This document shows positions 45,784 to 57,125 of a stretch of DNA of 64,000 nucleotides, piece by piece. Made by a program: the position numbers and the translations under genes. The stretch's first letter is position 1, and each line of letters starts with the position of its first letter. The notes beneath the pieces are model-generated. The model was given only the letters and a program-made list of their open reading frames with translations, was not told the DNA's origin and did no database searches. The stretch covers positions 1-64,000 of the forward strand of contig QVRM01000983.1 in assembly GCA_003439945.1 (NCBI GenBank), written 5' to 3'. The stretch is from Dermanyssus gallinae. Its lineage: Eukaryota; Arthropoda; Arachnida; Mesostigmata; Dermanyssidae.

Positions 45784-46639
45784 GTCAACTATTACGGTAA
45801 AGGCATATTTCGCTGGGCACACCCTCGGCACACTTCTTATACAGTAATAATATCCGTCAATGTATTAAACTTGTTTGCAGCCAGCATCGCAGTCACTTGT
45901 GTCTCTGCTACAGGCATACTGGTAGCTGAACGATTATATGTCGCTCTCCCTCACACGTTGTATACTAACGTGAAACATATATATATATATTTTTTTAATG
46001 CATTTATTACTACTCTATTTATGTCATTCGCAGTGCAGCGTAAGGGCAAGGCAGAAGCATGATATTTTCTACACGCTTGAGAGCACGGTCGACCGAGGCA
46101 CTCTGCGTACTCCTAGTGGAAGTCGTAGTCATACTGACCAGTTTATGATGGCCATGAGCTATCTATCAGATATAGACGTGGCGACTCACATGCATCACCA
46201 AACTAGAGGTGGGAGGCACTGAAAATACCCAGGTTTTCAACCTCTCGTCGGGCTTGCTCAACTTTATCGTCCCATTCCGAGACTAAGCCTTCGAATAGTA
46301 CTGTACGCCGTGGCGTCTTCAACCTCAATCGAATTACCTCAACCGCCGGTGCACAGCGGTGACATGAGGTAGACAAAGCGGCCTCTTACTCGCGTTGGCA
46401 ATCAAAGTACTCGCTTCATGTACGTTGTAAAACACCCCAAAGTTAAAAAGTTTAAACAAACCAAAGTTTGCCCGAGTATGGTGTCCTTATACTCTGCCAA
46501 GGCCATACATCAGCCTTGGAAGACTCTTAAAGTGGGAGAGGGTCGTCGGGAAGTGGAAGTCTGCCGTCGGAAAGGACAGTTGCCGGACGTCGCCTACCTC
46601 TCCATAAAGAGCTTTGCGGTAGCCATAGCGAAATTATTA

Positions 46640-46865
46640 GGAACCTAAACTTGGACTTCATCCAGAGGCATGTCTTCAATGCACGAAGGGATATGTTGAG
46701 ATATGTAGGGTTTCCCCAACAGTCGTTGTGGCAGCATGGCCTCTGACTTTCAGCGATATGATTCATCATCTATTCTCAATGAAGCATCGCTCAAAGTAAA
46801 TTCGATCAACAACAGGGATCGAACCGGCGACACCCCGGCAAATGACAATCATGACTAGCGTACTT
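46640..46865 (-). mobile_element. SINE family A, copy with intact B box
   Basis: The minus strand gives CGCCGGTTCGATCCCTGTTG, a better B box than the copy at 13390-13699. It is followed by the family body (TTGATCGAATTTACTTTGAG, GCTGAAAGTCAGAGGCCATG, CAACGACTGTTGGGGAAACC). The far 5' part of the head and the tail are not preserved. Confidence 0.82.
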
Positions 46866-48280
46866 TGGTGTAGTTCAACTCAATGGCGTTGCAACATTAT
46901 TTTTTGTACATATATAGTTTTCGAGTGAGACGGCCTACATAAATATATATTTAAACATCGCGTAGGACTATTGTCTTAGGCTAATTTTGTTTGTATTGAT
47001 ACCCAAATAAATTATTCGTGTGCTCTGTAATGGCAATAAAGTTGGATTCAAACGAGAAACAGTTCTTTAGATTGTCTGGAGTATTAAACACATGTATAAA
47101 AAGTCAGCACCAGCCCAGTGGTATTGGATCATTGGTGGAACATTCTAATTTATAATATGAAAATTTGGTGTATCGCAGCAGCACAAAACCGTCTCTGTTT
47201 GTACAGCATATTAAATGTCTTATTTTAAAACATTACTTTGGACGCGTTTGAGGAGATATTAAGCACGTGTTTATTGAGCAGCGTTCAGGCGGGCCATTAA
47301 TAAAATGTACGAAGACTACAAGCGACTTAAAATTATGAAATAAACCACGTGTTTATGAGTAAAGAACGGAATATATGTTGTGCACTACTTTGCGACATTG
47401 TGTATGGCATCGTTACTATCGTGTTAATTTTTCATAGGCAAACTCAGATTCAATTAATTGATGTATGTAAAATATTTGCTACATGAAATACAAACTATCC
47501 CTTAGTGAAGGTACAGTATAACTGAGATGAATACACTTGACGCAACACCAAAGGGTCTGCAGACTTGAACTGCACCTAAACAAATTGCATTAAAGAAACT
47601 CGGCAAACATATTTGACGACTTGTTGTCAGTAAGTGTGTCTTCTCTCTGACTTGCTAGGTTGCGTGCGTGTGTGTGTGTGGTTGATCGGCGCGCTCTATA
47701 GAGCGTTCAAACCCGATACGAGAAGTAAACAGTGAAGTCGTTTGAGGTGCTTCAACCGTAAGACTGAATTTATCTATACATCCATCCATTCATTCATCCA
47801 GAACGACGTGAGCGACGGGAAATCGGCCGAAGAGGAACTCGGAGCTGCGACAGGCAGAGTACGAGGCAGAGAGTGGGGCGGCCCCTGTGCGAAGCCCGAC
47901 CAGAAGCGGATAAGTTGGCCGGCCAAGCTCAAAAGCCGGCAGCTTGCACTGACTTTTGCCGTTGACAACACGACCAGCCGTGTCGCATTCGCTCGGCACC
48001 GACAGAGGTAGAAACGACGTGGATGATCCAATGCGCATTCCAATGCGTGCATTCGTGTACGACTGTACGCGCTGTATATGTGTGTAAGTGTGTATGTGAA
48101 CTTGGGCGTAACCAACGTGTGTACGAGAATCGAGCGCCGCTCCGCAGTTTGCGGGGCGCACTTGCCAATATGGTGGCTGAGTAGTTGTGTTTGCTCGCCC
48201 GATTTCCTCTGAATGGCGTGATGTCGGTGAGAGCAAAGCAGCGACAGATGGATGAATACGTTCGAGCAACGACAAGGTCG
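46866..48280. other. No recognised gene
   Basis: A GC-rich 90-codon open frame at 47742-48011 runs to a donor-like GACAGAG|GTAGAA but has no family similarity I can see. (TG)n sits at 47664-47680. Confidence 0.4.
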
Positions 48281-48546
48281 TAACGGCAGCAGCAGCAGCC
48301 ACAACAACGACGACGACCAATAACAGTAGAAACATCAATAACAGCAAAAACAACATCAACAGCAATAACAACAACGACAACAAATTGGTTGTGGTGACAA
48401 GAACGAGGCCGACGACGGTGAGGTGGTTGGGCCAGCCACAATACTATCAGACAGGGATGAAGAACAACAATAAAGCAATAACAATAACAAAATATGAAAA
48501 AAAAACGACCGTTCTCGTAATAATAATAATGATAATAATGATGATG

Positions 48547-48581
<35 letters not shown>

Positions 48582-48595
48582 CATATAATAATAAT

Positions 48596-48633
<38 letters not shown>

Positions 48634-48830
48634 GATGATGATGATTGATGATGATGCATAATAATAATAATAATAATAATACTAATGATGATAATAATAA
48701 TACGATAGAACCTGCTGCTGCTGTTGATGCTGCGCCTGGCTTGTGCAGGTGTAGACAGTAATTAAACATATCAAGCGTGACAAGATCTCATTATTATTAT
48801 TATTATTCTATTATTATGGCCCGTCGACTA
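48281..48830. repeat. Cluster of (CAA/CAG)n, (AAT)n and (ATG)n trinucleotide repeats
   Basis: CAACAA-type sequence at 48290-48385, AATAAT-type runs at 48518-48700 with GAT interruptions, and an (ATT)n run at 48792-48806. Confidence 0.9.
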
Positions 48831-48856
48831 ATCTACCACGGCCAAGACAATACGCG

Positions 48857-49480
48857 ATGAGAGGCCGGCCTGATCCGTCCCTAAAAGTGAGTGCTGCGGA
48901 CCAGAGAGGCCTTCTCGTCGAGAGGGCGCTCTCTATGGCGATGAACCCTATCTGTCCAGTTGATGCTGCTGCTGCTACTGCGTCTGCCAGACTCACCGGC
49001 CAGAGAAGGTCGATGTCTGTTGCCCATGGAAACCATGGAACCCATAACCGGGCCTGCCGGAGACAGCACCCAGCTGCTCAGACAGCACTGTCCCCTCTGT
49101 CACTGATCTGTCCCCTCCTCCGGTTGCCATCACGTTGGTTATTAGTGCTGTTATTGTTGTTGTTGTATATTGCTTGTGTTGTTTTGACCGGCGTAGCCGC
49201 TTCTGGAGTTGTCGTGTTGCGTGTTTTGTTACGGTTACTGTCACTTTTATTAAGCTTGCTGCTGCTGCATTTTCCTGATGTTATTGTTTTGGAAGCCGTC
49301 ATCCTTGTGGGGTTCGCCGTTGTCATGGTAATTCTTATGGAACCACCTGATTTGAGGCGCCGGGCGGGGTGCAGATCGCGCCGAGCGGGCAAGAAGAGAG
49401 ACTCAGTCTCCTCAGTTTTGCTGAATGCACAAACATCTATGCCGAGCGAAAAATGTGTGTACGAGTACATGGATAGGTGA
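48857..49480 (+). CDS. Possible exon: 207-codon frame with hydrophobic C-terminal half
   Basis: The frame ends at a donor-like site (GGATAG|GTGAGAATG at about 49477). Its second half contains two candidate membrane segments (WLLVLLLLLLYIACVVLTG and VIVLEAVILVGFAVVMVIL) and a basic, Arg-rich tail. Part of the hydrophobicity comes from GTT/TTG trinucleotide repeats, and the opposite strand is also open, which weakens the case. No family was recognised. It could be a repeat artefact. Confidence 0.25.
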   Translation: MRGRPDPSLKVSAADQRGLLVERALSMAMNPICPVDAAAATASARLTGQRRSMSVAHGNHGTHNRACRRQHPAAQTALSPLSLICPLLRLPSRWLLVLLLLLLYIACVVLTGVAASGVVVLRVLLRLLSLLLSLLLLHFPDVIVLEAVILVGFAVVMVILMEPPDLRRRAGCRSRRAGKKRDSVSSVLLNAQTSMPSEKCVYEYMDR

Positions 49481-50097
49481 GAATGTGTACCTCAATCGTT
49501 AGTCATCAACAACGGATCCTTGCCCACACTGCAATGGCATACGCCGAAGAAACGCCGTGGACAAATCCGAGCGCTCCAGCTCTCAGGAAACGTTGATGCG
49601 GGAAGGCGTTTTTTTCTCCCCAAGGCAGATCGTAGACATCAGTCCGTCTATTCAACAATTGACCGAACTTTGAACCCTTCGTTTACGGTGGCGTAGTGTT
49701 GTCGCCGTGTCGTGAGACCACGATGCTCGAGACGAGAATTAGTGTGAGACCAGGGATGCTTGCGGAGCCTTAACTCGTATTACGAAGGACAGTACTGCTT
49801 CAAACTTCTTCTGCTGCTACTACTACTACGACCAATAGGTGCTGAGATGATATAAGTTAGCGGTGTTTCCACGTCTCGTTTTCCGAAGAATGATGGTGGT
49901 GCTATGTTAATCTAGCCAACCGGCGGATGAAAGCTACCTGTCCGTAATATATATATATATATATATAGTTGCATCTTTACCATTATTAAAACTTTGCGCA
50001 ATAGAGGAAGCTAGAGAAAACCTATCGACAAACGGCGAAAAGGACGAGATTTGAGACGGCGCCGAGAGGTAAGAGCCTGTCGGAGTGAGAAAACGCT
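49481..50097. other. No recognised feature
   Basis: An (AT)n run lies at 49947-49968. The last about 80 bases before 50098 could be the 5' leader of the Tctex1-like exon. Confidence 0.4.
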
Positions 50098-50349
50098 ATG
50101 ATGACCTCGAAGCCGGCGGCCATCAACAACAAGTTCAATCTTCGGCCATCGCTCGAGCTGCGCTTCAAGGCCGATGAAGCTAAGCAGCTGATGCGCGAGA
50201 TCGTCAATCCGCTGCTGGACTCCGTCGACTGTTACGATGCGGTCCAGGTGTCACAGCTGACCCGGCGGATATCGGAGGAGGTCGTTCGGCGTCTCGAAGA
50301 GCTACTCGGAACGCCGCCGTCTAGCCGAGGAAAACAGCAGCCGCGGTAG
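50098..50349 (+). CDS. Tctex1-type dynein light chain, N-terminal exon (DYNLT2B-like)
   Basis: Tctex1-domain proteins are light chains of cytoplasmic, axonemal or intraflagellar-transport dynein. The frame starts with two adjacent Met codons. Residues 11-65 (NKFNLRPSLELRFKADEAKQ, then IVNPLL, then QVSQLTRRISEEVVRRLEEL) follow the N-terminal pattern of the family: an RP strand, an RFK/RFRP segment, two amphipathic helices and the QLT..ISE stretch. The domain's C-terminal beta strands are absent, so a downstream exon is expected. The frame meets TAG at 50349; a possible donor CCGCG|GTAGCA overlaps this stop. The last 18 codons (LLGTPPSSRGKQQPR) do not look like the family and may be past the true splice site. 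A processed or truncated copy is possible. Confidence 0.6.
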   Translation: MMTSKPAAINNKFNLRPSLELRFKADEAKQLMREIVNPLLDSVDCYDAVQVSQLTRRISEEVVRRLEELLGTPPSSRGKQQPR

Positions 50350-50560
50350 CAGCCAGAATACGGCAGTTATTCGGCCAGCGACAGCGGCAAGCTTGCATGG
50401 CCCCAGTGCAGACGGTGCGTAGTAGATAACAACAGCAAAAAAAGAAAACGGGATACATTGCGATTCACTGAGGCTGCGAGCGGAGACGGCTACCTCCATA
50501 AGACGTGTGTGTGTGTTGTTACGCGTAACACCTGTGGCAAATATTTTATATCTATCTATA

Positions 50561-50591
<31 letters not shown>

Positions 50592-50840
50592 CGTACAGAT
50601 ATTAGTGGACACAGAGGTCATAGAGTTTCTAGCTACAATTTGTTGTTGTTGTTGATGTTTTTGGACTGTACAGCAGACAAACCATAAGCGTTTACTGTAT
50701 ATACATACATATTTGTGTGCATATAGTTCGAATTTGTACAATCAGTTACATACCATGTGGACGCAAAATGTAGGTAGGTCAGTCGTACAATAGTAGTAGC
50801 AGTAAAATAGCTTTTATTTACTTGCATCTGCCTCTTTGCC

Positions 50841-50843
<3 letters not shown>
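50350..50843. other. No recognised feature
   Basis: May be intron or flank of the Tctex1-like exon. An AT tract lies at 50552-50591 and a TTG-rich patch at 50640-50655. Confidence 0.4.

Positions 50844-50878
<35 letters not shown>
50844..50878. repeat. (AT)n microsatellite abutting a foldback element
   Basis: A perfect AT run that ends exactly where the CAGGGTCATTCAGG terminus begins. Confidence 0.95.
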
Positions 50879-50881
<3 letters not shown>

Positions 50882-51934
50882 GGTCATTCAGGGAGTATTG
50901 TACTTCTTTCGAGGTTTGATAGAGCTCGGCAAGAATATAATTTTTCCCTACGGAGTGAGGACGCGGAAACGTCTTGTTTAGGAGAGAGAGTGAAGTCTAT
51001 AAAAGTAGTTATTCAGCTTTCTTTCTCCTACATAGTTGTGCGAAATCTACGTTTGCGGGAGAAACAGTCAACGCATGAAGGAACCGATTACACGGGCGTG
51101 TTCGGAGGAAAGTTCTGCACAACGGAAGACATTTCACTAGCTTGCGTAGCAAAAAGCAAATACCCAGATTAAGGAAAGTTATGAAAAGTCGATATTTTAC
51201 GTTAACGCTTTTCATGAAAAATCGTAAAATTTCTCCAATGCGGCTAAAAATGTACGTCCAAAAGACCACCCTCACGCAATGACAAATTTAATGCCCATCA
51301 TTTTCGTACCAAGGTGATGGTGCTGCGTTACGTAGTTGTCAAGTCACTAAGCGTTTTCGACAGTCATAGTTGTTATGTTTTACGTGCAAGTTTTCACGTT
51401 CAGAACCCTATGAAAATATGCATGCCTTCGCTTTCGATATGGCTATCGAAAAAGCTTAGTGACTTGACAACGACGTATCGCAGCATCATCACTTTGGTAC
51501 GAAAGTGGTGGGCATTAAATTTGTCATTGCGTGAGAGTGGTCTTTTGGACATACAGTTTTGGTCGTAATGAAAAATATTTATGATTTCTCACGAAAAAGC
51601 GTTAACGTAAGACATAACAACATATCGACTTTTTATGAGTTTTCTCAACCTGTGTATTGGCTTTTTGCTACGCAAGCTAGTGAAGTGTCTTCCGTTGTGC
51701 AGAATTTTCCTGCCGCCGGCGTAATCGGTTCCTTCATGCGTTAACTGGTTCTCCTGCAAACGTAGATTTCGCACAACTATGTAGGAGAAAAGAAGGCAGA
51801 ATAACGACTTTTATAAATTTCATCCTCAATTCTAAACAAGACGTTTCCGCGTCCTCCCTCCATAGGGAAAAATTATTTTCTTGCCGAGCTATATCAAACC
51901 CCGAAAGAAGTACAGTACTCCCTGAATGACGCTG
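50879..51934. mobile_element. Large palindromic (foldback) transposable element
   Basis: The left arm (50879-51370) and right arm (51437-51934) are inverted copies of about 490 bp that differ by scattered substitutions and small indels, around a spacer of about 66 bp. The left terminus is CAGGGTCATTCAGGGAGTAT; the right terminus read inward is CAGCGTCATTCAGGGAGTAC. Landmarks shared by the arms include CATAGTTGTGCGAAATCTAC, GCATGAAGGAACCGATTAC and GTCAAGTCACTAAGC. Flanking TA-rich sequence fits TA-target insertion. No transposase frame is present, so movement would need an enzyme in trans. Frames within it are repeat shadows. Confidence 0.9.
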
Positions 51935-52239
51935 TTTATATACCTTGTAGGACGTCGACAGAATCTGTAGAAGTTCCCGATAAACCTGCAATATCTTCAG
52001 GTAGTGCGTTAACTCAATTTTGCCACTTCCTATACATCACTCTATGTACTACCTTCTTTGTGTGATTTAGAAATATCGCTCAAAACGTACTGTCGCTCAT
52101 GACTGTCAAACGTGCGATTCTCATAAACATAACGGATAACAGAAAACTGTTAGGGCGCAAACTTTTCTCATAACTGATATTTTGCCCATGCAACTATTTA
52201 AATGAACTGAGAGTCGACTACTGCCGGAATTGGGCTTCA
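51935..52239. other. No recognised feature
   Basis: Spacer between two inverted-repeat elements. Confidence 0.4.
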
Positions 52240-52509
52240 CGTGTGCGTTTCAGGAGGCCTCCTTAATTTACTAAACGTATAAAGCAAGACACTTGACTGA
52301 CCCTTTGTGCATCCCTGTAGTGTACCCCTAATAACATAGTTTATTTCATGGTAAGGTTCAATTTCAAACACAGTCTGGCGTTAGAAAAAATTGTAGCAAT
52401 GCTGAGAACTGCTCAGAAATCTGTTCATATATATATATATATATATATATAAACAGAAGTCTGAGATATATATATATATTACATATATATATATATATAT
52501 AAACAAAAT

Positions 52510-52540
<31 letters not shown>

Positions 52541-52680
52541 AGCAGAATTCGGATTATATATATATATATATACAAACTGTGTTTGAAATTGAACCGTACC
52601 ATGACATAACTATATTGTTAGGGTCAAGTGTCTTACTTATACTTTTAGTGAATAAAGGAGGTCTCCTGAAACAAACACGT
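52240..52680. mobile_element. Inverted-repeat element around three palindromic AT-embedded cores
   Basis: The left arm (52240-52378; TTTCAGGAGGCCTCCTTAAT ... GGTTCAATTTCAAACACAGT) is mirrored by the right arm (52573-52678; ACTGTGTTTGAAATTGAACC ... AAAGGAGGTCTCCTGAAAC). Between them AT runs enclose three short cores close to the palindrome CAGAATTCTG: AAACAGAAGTCTGAG, AAACAAAATTCTGA and AAGCAGAATTCGGA. It would fold into one long hairpin. The right arm lacks about 35 bp present in the left. Confidence 0.85.
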
Positions 52681-52854
52681 ATATATATATATATACATTT
52701 TTTTTATATGTGCGTACGTTGGACCTGACTATAAATCAGGGAGGTGATTTCGAAAATGAAAAGCTATTCTGGGAGACTGTGGGCACACAATTTAGATGGC
52801 ACCGTGCCACTTGGGTGGCTAGGTGGGTCTATCCCGGCCTGTGGCTGGTTCTGT

Positions 52855-52914
52855 GGGGGGGGGGGGGGGCTGTCCGACCAGTGGCGGGGGGCGGGGGAGG
52901 GGGGGGGGTTTAGG
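52855..52914 (+). repeat. G-rich tract with G-quadruplex potential
   Basis: A 15-G run is followed by GGGGGGCGGGGGAGG and a further ten-G run within about 60 bases, giving many G-triplets with short loops. Confidence 0.85.
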
Positions 52915-53377
52915 GTGAGGTTATCTCTCAGTGCTTCGTTTATTTCGCGTTCTTCATCGCAATTTGATTAGCGAACGGACGGACGCGGCCGCAGATCGGT
53001 TGCACACCGACGTGGCCGCTGATGTCAGCGCCACCCGCCTGTCCGCTGTCGAAATGATGATGGTCGAGGTTTCCGTCGTTACGCTGGTGGTTAGGTGTGT
53101 AAGCCAACTCGTTCGATCAGGCCAAACTTGACAAGGGGAGCGCGTCGCTTGGCGAAGGTCGTGTGTTTTAGCTCTCCGAGCAATACTTGTATGTATATAT
53201 ATATAGATATATTTACTTCTCGGGGATAAAATGATGGAAATGTTGGATAGTTATAAGATTTGCAGATGCGGGTTAAAGTTAACAGACAAATTTTAATGTT
53301 CTTAACATTAGGGGCACATAAAGTAGATACGTGTGTTTTGTACTAGATATCTATGATCTATGATAAATTTATTTTAA

Positions 53378-53381
<4 letters not shown>
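52915..53381. other. No recognised feature
   Basis: A segment near 53130-53170 (AGCGCGTCGCTTGGCGAAGG, GTCGTGTGTTTTAGCTC) vaguely resembles a tRNA-like SINE head but is too diverged to call. Confidence 0.35.

Positions 53382-53427
<46 letters not shown>
53382..53427. repeat. (AT)n tract interrupted by a SINE
   Basis: An AT run that continues at 53620-53644 after the SINE. Confidence 0.93.
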
Positions 53428-53429
<2 letters not shown>

Positions 53430-53601
53430 GAGCAAGATAGCTTAGCGGCAAAGCCTTTGCTTTGCATTCGGGGGTTCGAGACCCAGACCGGCCACTCTTA
53501 AATTGGTCTGCATGGTTTCCAATTTAAACAAGGTAAATGCCGGAGTGGATAATCAGCCATGACATGAAAGAAACCGTTTGCAAGCAATAATTTTACGAAA
53601 A

Positions 53602-53619
<18 letters not shown>
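53428..53619 (+). mobile_element. tRNA-derived SINE, family B (best copy, poly-A tail)
   Basis: The head GAGCAAGATAGCTTAGCGGC has a good A box (TAGCTTAGCGG), and about 33 bases later GGGGTTCGAGACCC has a good B box. A body of about 100 bases follows, then a 22-A tail at 53598-53619. It sits inside an AT microsatellite, with AT on both sides. Clean promoter boxes and an uninterrupted A-tail suggest a fairly recent insertion. A decayed relative is at 34922-35075. Confidence 0.88.
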
Positions 53620-53641
<22 letters not shown>

Positions 53642-53644
53642 TAT

Positions 53645-56600
53645 TTGATTGATTGATTTATTGTTTGCTTGGCATGTAGACCTAATACACATGTCACCCT
53701 TTTATATTAGGGGCGCTTAGAGCGGCAGCATATATATATATATATATCGACATATGTATTAGTTACTTGTCTGAGCCGGCGTGGAGGAGTCGCTAGACCG
53801 ATAGCACGTAAACCTATATAATGACCGCTGTTGTTGTTGTCCTGGAACTGTGATTGTTGTTGTTGTTGTTATTGTTGTTTCACTGAACGGCCGTGGAGGC
53901 AGCAGGAGGTAGTGTTGTTGGCGGTCGATACAAGTACGTGTGTCATACTGTCGTCGTCGAGAACCGTGGTGCCGGTGTTCGGGTTGCCTATGGCCAGCAG
54001 TGGGATGTCGACTCGGACGCGGCTGCGTCCCATTTCTACGCCAGCGGGTGTCTTCAGTGCACGTGTACTCTGCTAGCGCTCTTCTACTATTGAGCGAACA
54101 ATCGCCGCTTAGGTAGGAACGTGAGCACGGTGGCCGTGCATGAACGTCTTGCGCACGACGTGCAATTCGCCCCCCCTCCCCCCCGCACGGCACCCCAGCT
54201 CAGCTCGCATCTCTCTACGCAGGATCACATCAGCAAGTTACGTTGTCTGCCGAGCGTTTCAAGTCCGACCAACAACATCACTCGGTTACCTACAGGATAT
54301 ATATATATATATATATATGCTACCAGCAGATGAGCTGCCTGTTAGTACTGCAGCGTGCGACTTGTAAGAATGCTTATACTCGTGTAGGGAGTTTAGTACT
54401 TAGACAGCTCTTCCACGTTTTATAAAACTGAATTTGATTCAAGCACTTGGTAGGGGGCTTGTTAGTTATTAAAGGCGGTATTATACTGGTATTCTGTATC
54501 CAGCTGGTGAGGCATATCGATATTGTTTTGGGTTCGTATATATCCATACATGAGGCATCTGCTCGCCACGCCATTTTTTAGTACCGCTAGTTCTCATTTA
54601 GACTCAACATCTAGTAAACCGAATTCACCAGGTCGTCAACGCATGTTTGTGTTTGGCGTTTGCAACATAGCACATTCCTTTTCAGCAAACATTATTTAAC
54701 ACCTAGTATGTTGTTATTCAGTCGAATTCCCCAAGGCTGTGAAGTCGATGCCTACGCTTTTAGTATAAAGACAGCAGCTCGTTGTGCAGTTCTAACATTG
54801 AGCAAAAATACGCTTAAAATGTTTAGCCTGTTCACCAGTAACTAAATCACATATTTGAGGCGGACATTTGAATGGGGATATTTCCGTATACTTATATATA
54901 CAGCTTCAAACTAATTGTTGCAAACTAAATGTAATTATGATATATATATATACGTCTTCCCGAAATTCGGCCAAACTGATATATATATATATATATATAT
55001 ATATTATTAAATGAGAGGCACATTTAAATGTAAATAACACGTGGCAACGACATAAATAAATGTCACCGCATAAGTTCTTTACTACTTGTCTTTTTTTCTT
55101 ATATTAATGACGTCGAAAGCACAAACTGCTATATGAATGAGACAACATCGATTCACCAAAAATGTGTCTTGTTGTGCTCGTTCTTATTTTTCCCTTGCAT
55201 CCAATCAAAATTTAGCAAAACACAAGTAGTACATGGACTTAAGTGCGACAAAGTAGCTACCCAATAGAATAAGGTTGTTTAGCCTATGTGCTAAAAAGAA
55301 GTATAGTGCTAAATACTGCTTAAACGTGAGCATACACACATATGCACAGACTCAGAAACACCCGGATTTCTAGGAGCGCTAATTTGCTGCAGGCTACAGC
55401 TGGCTGCTCTTGTCTGAACCCGCTTTGTTGTGCCGTTTATATTATAATTTGAGGCAGATTTCATGGGCTCGTGGAATGGCGGCCATGATCTACAAGCATT
55501 TTATAGTGTCGCAAGGTCACATTCTGTAAACGCTGGTGAACACGCGCTGACGGATGCAGGACGAATTAATGAACAAGAGCAGCACAATGACGGCGCAGCT
55601 ATCGTTGTAATTGTTGGCGCCGAAAGCTAGCTTGGCTAGAGCTGAATTTGCTACGTGGTAGCTTACTAACGGCCGCGTAATGGCACCAAAACCGCCGTTG
55701 TTGCGATAATACATATAGGGTTGCCGCGTTACTTTTTGTTAAGATTGTTTAGTTTCTGTGGATGGTGTAGCTTCTGGGTATACCTAGAGGACAACCTCGT
55801 CTACAATATCTCCCATACTGCCTGCTGCTTGTTGATCTGCCACTGTCTAGCAACAACAAATAAGAGTACACCATCCAATCAGCGATCTGCATTTAAAGAA
55901 AAACGCCACATATACAAATAATTTGTCTTAATTAACCTTTTTATTTCAAAATGTACTACTATTTTCAAATGTAGTAGTACTAGTGGTAGTAGTTAAAAAT
56001 CACTGTCTCTCTACGAAGCCAACCCAACTTCCAGCAGCCAGCAAACATAGCGATTTCCGTCGTTGCAACGTTTCCACGGAGTATGAGGATTTATCAGGAA
56101 AAAGTAGAGCGCAAGGGACGTCTCCTCAATTGAATGGTGAGTCACTTCGGCAAAAACTCTCTTATCTCTTTTAGTAGCGCAGCCGGTTTCGTTATCGTCT
56201 GCCCACTGACTGAGAGGATGATCCGACACACATACTGGCACATCTCCTGAACGAATGTTAATGTTTAAGCCATTCAAGAACGAAGCAGTTGTGTAGCAAT
56301 AATCTATCGATAATAGACACGCCCATAAGTCATAAGTAAAGGAAGTGCTACTTCGATTTATGTCGCTCGAAGCTCAAGCGATAGGAACTATCAAGGAAAG
56401 GTTTGACGGACGACGACATGCATATCGAAAACGACCGGCGACATATCTGACTGGTGGGATAATCTGTAGCTCACCTCATCATTGAAGTCTACCTACTCAT
56501 CAATGGAGGCGAAAACTTGCGCAAAAAGAGGTTCTCATCAAAAGAGGGTTGGCGGCTGGCTATACTGCGTCATCATCAGAAGAGGCCTGCTTATACGGCG

Positions 56601-56810
56601 GCTTGAAGGGTAGATTCAATCAGGATTTAGCTGACATAGGTTGACGGTTACTGTGAGAACTGGCGCCGCTCGTCCTACGTTCAGCTGGTTGTCACTATAA
56701 ACACACAGTGACTATGAGCAAGAAGAAAGGACAAGGCAGGCAGATAAAAGAGAAGGCACTTTCAACAAGATGGATATGTAAGGCATCGATGACGAAAAGG
56801 ATGAGGAAGA
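53645..56810. other. Gene-free spacer
   Basis: AT tracts lie at 53731-53748, 54298-54318 and 54979-55003. TTG/TTGTT-rich patches are at 53827-53880. Near 54720-54760 a RIPQGC string recalls RT motif B but has no support around it. No exon was recognised. Confidence 0.45.
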
Positions 56811-57125
56811 TGATGATGATGGTGGTGTTGTGAAGGTGATGTTCTTCGTGATGACGGTGAGTTCTCCGTGATGATGGTGATGTTCTACGTGATGATGGTG
56901 ATGTTCTACTTGATGATGGTGATGTTCCTCCGTTGATGAATTGTGCTCCCGATTTGATGTTCTCGTGATGATGGTGATGTTCCGATGTTCTCCGTGATGA
57001 TGGTGATGTTCTCCGTGATGATGGTGATGTCTCCGTGATGATGGTGAAGTTCTCCGTGATGGTAATAATGATGATGATGATGTTCTCCGTGATGGTAATG
57101 ATGACGATGATGAGGTTCTCGGTGA
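56811..57125 (+). repeat. 21-bp minisatellite (GATGATGGTGATGTTCTCCGT unit, first 20 bases conserved)
   Basis: About 13-15 imperfect units of GATGATGGTGATGTTCTCCG plus T, with substitutions (TAC for TCC), a 40-bp unrelated insertion near 56930-56965 and expanded (GAT)n ends. Open minus-strand frames with His-rich repeats come from it. Confidence 0.92.

Noticed and set aside
46418..46648. 76-codon lysine-rich frame
   Set aside because: No family motif or splice sites, and it runs into a SINE copy.
47690..47725. tRNA-like GCGTTCAAACCCG
   Set aside because: No A box or foldable cloverleaf could be drawn upstream.
47742..48011. GC-rich 90-codon frame with a possible donor
   Set aside because: No recognisable domain, the donor is weak, and both strands are open.
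53428..53500. Functional tRNA gene
   Set aside because: The head has good A and B boxes but continues into a SINE body and A-tail shared with 34922-35075. No standard cloverleaf with terminal pairing was found.
54690..54790. RIPQGC string like RT motif B
   Set aside because: No neighbouring RT motifs in any frame; a single short match is not enough.
56811..57125. CRISPR-like array
   Set aside because: Units are contiguous 21-bp minisatellite repeats without unique spacers, in a eukaryotic setting.
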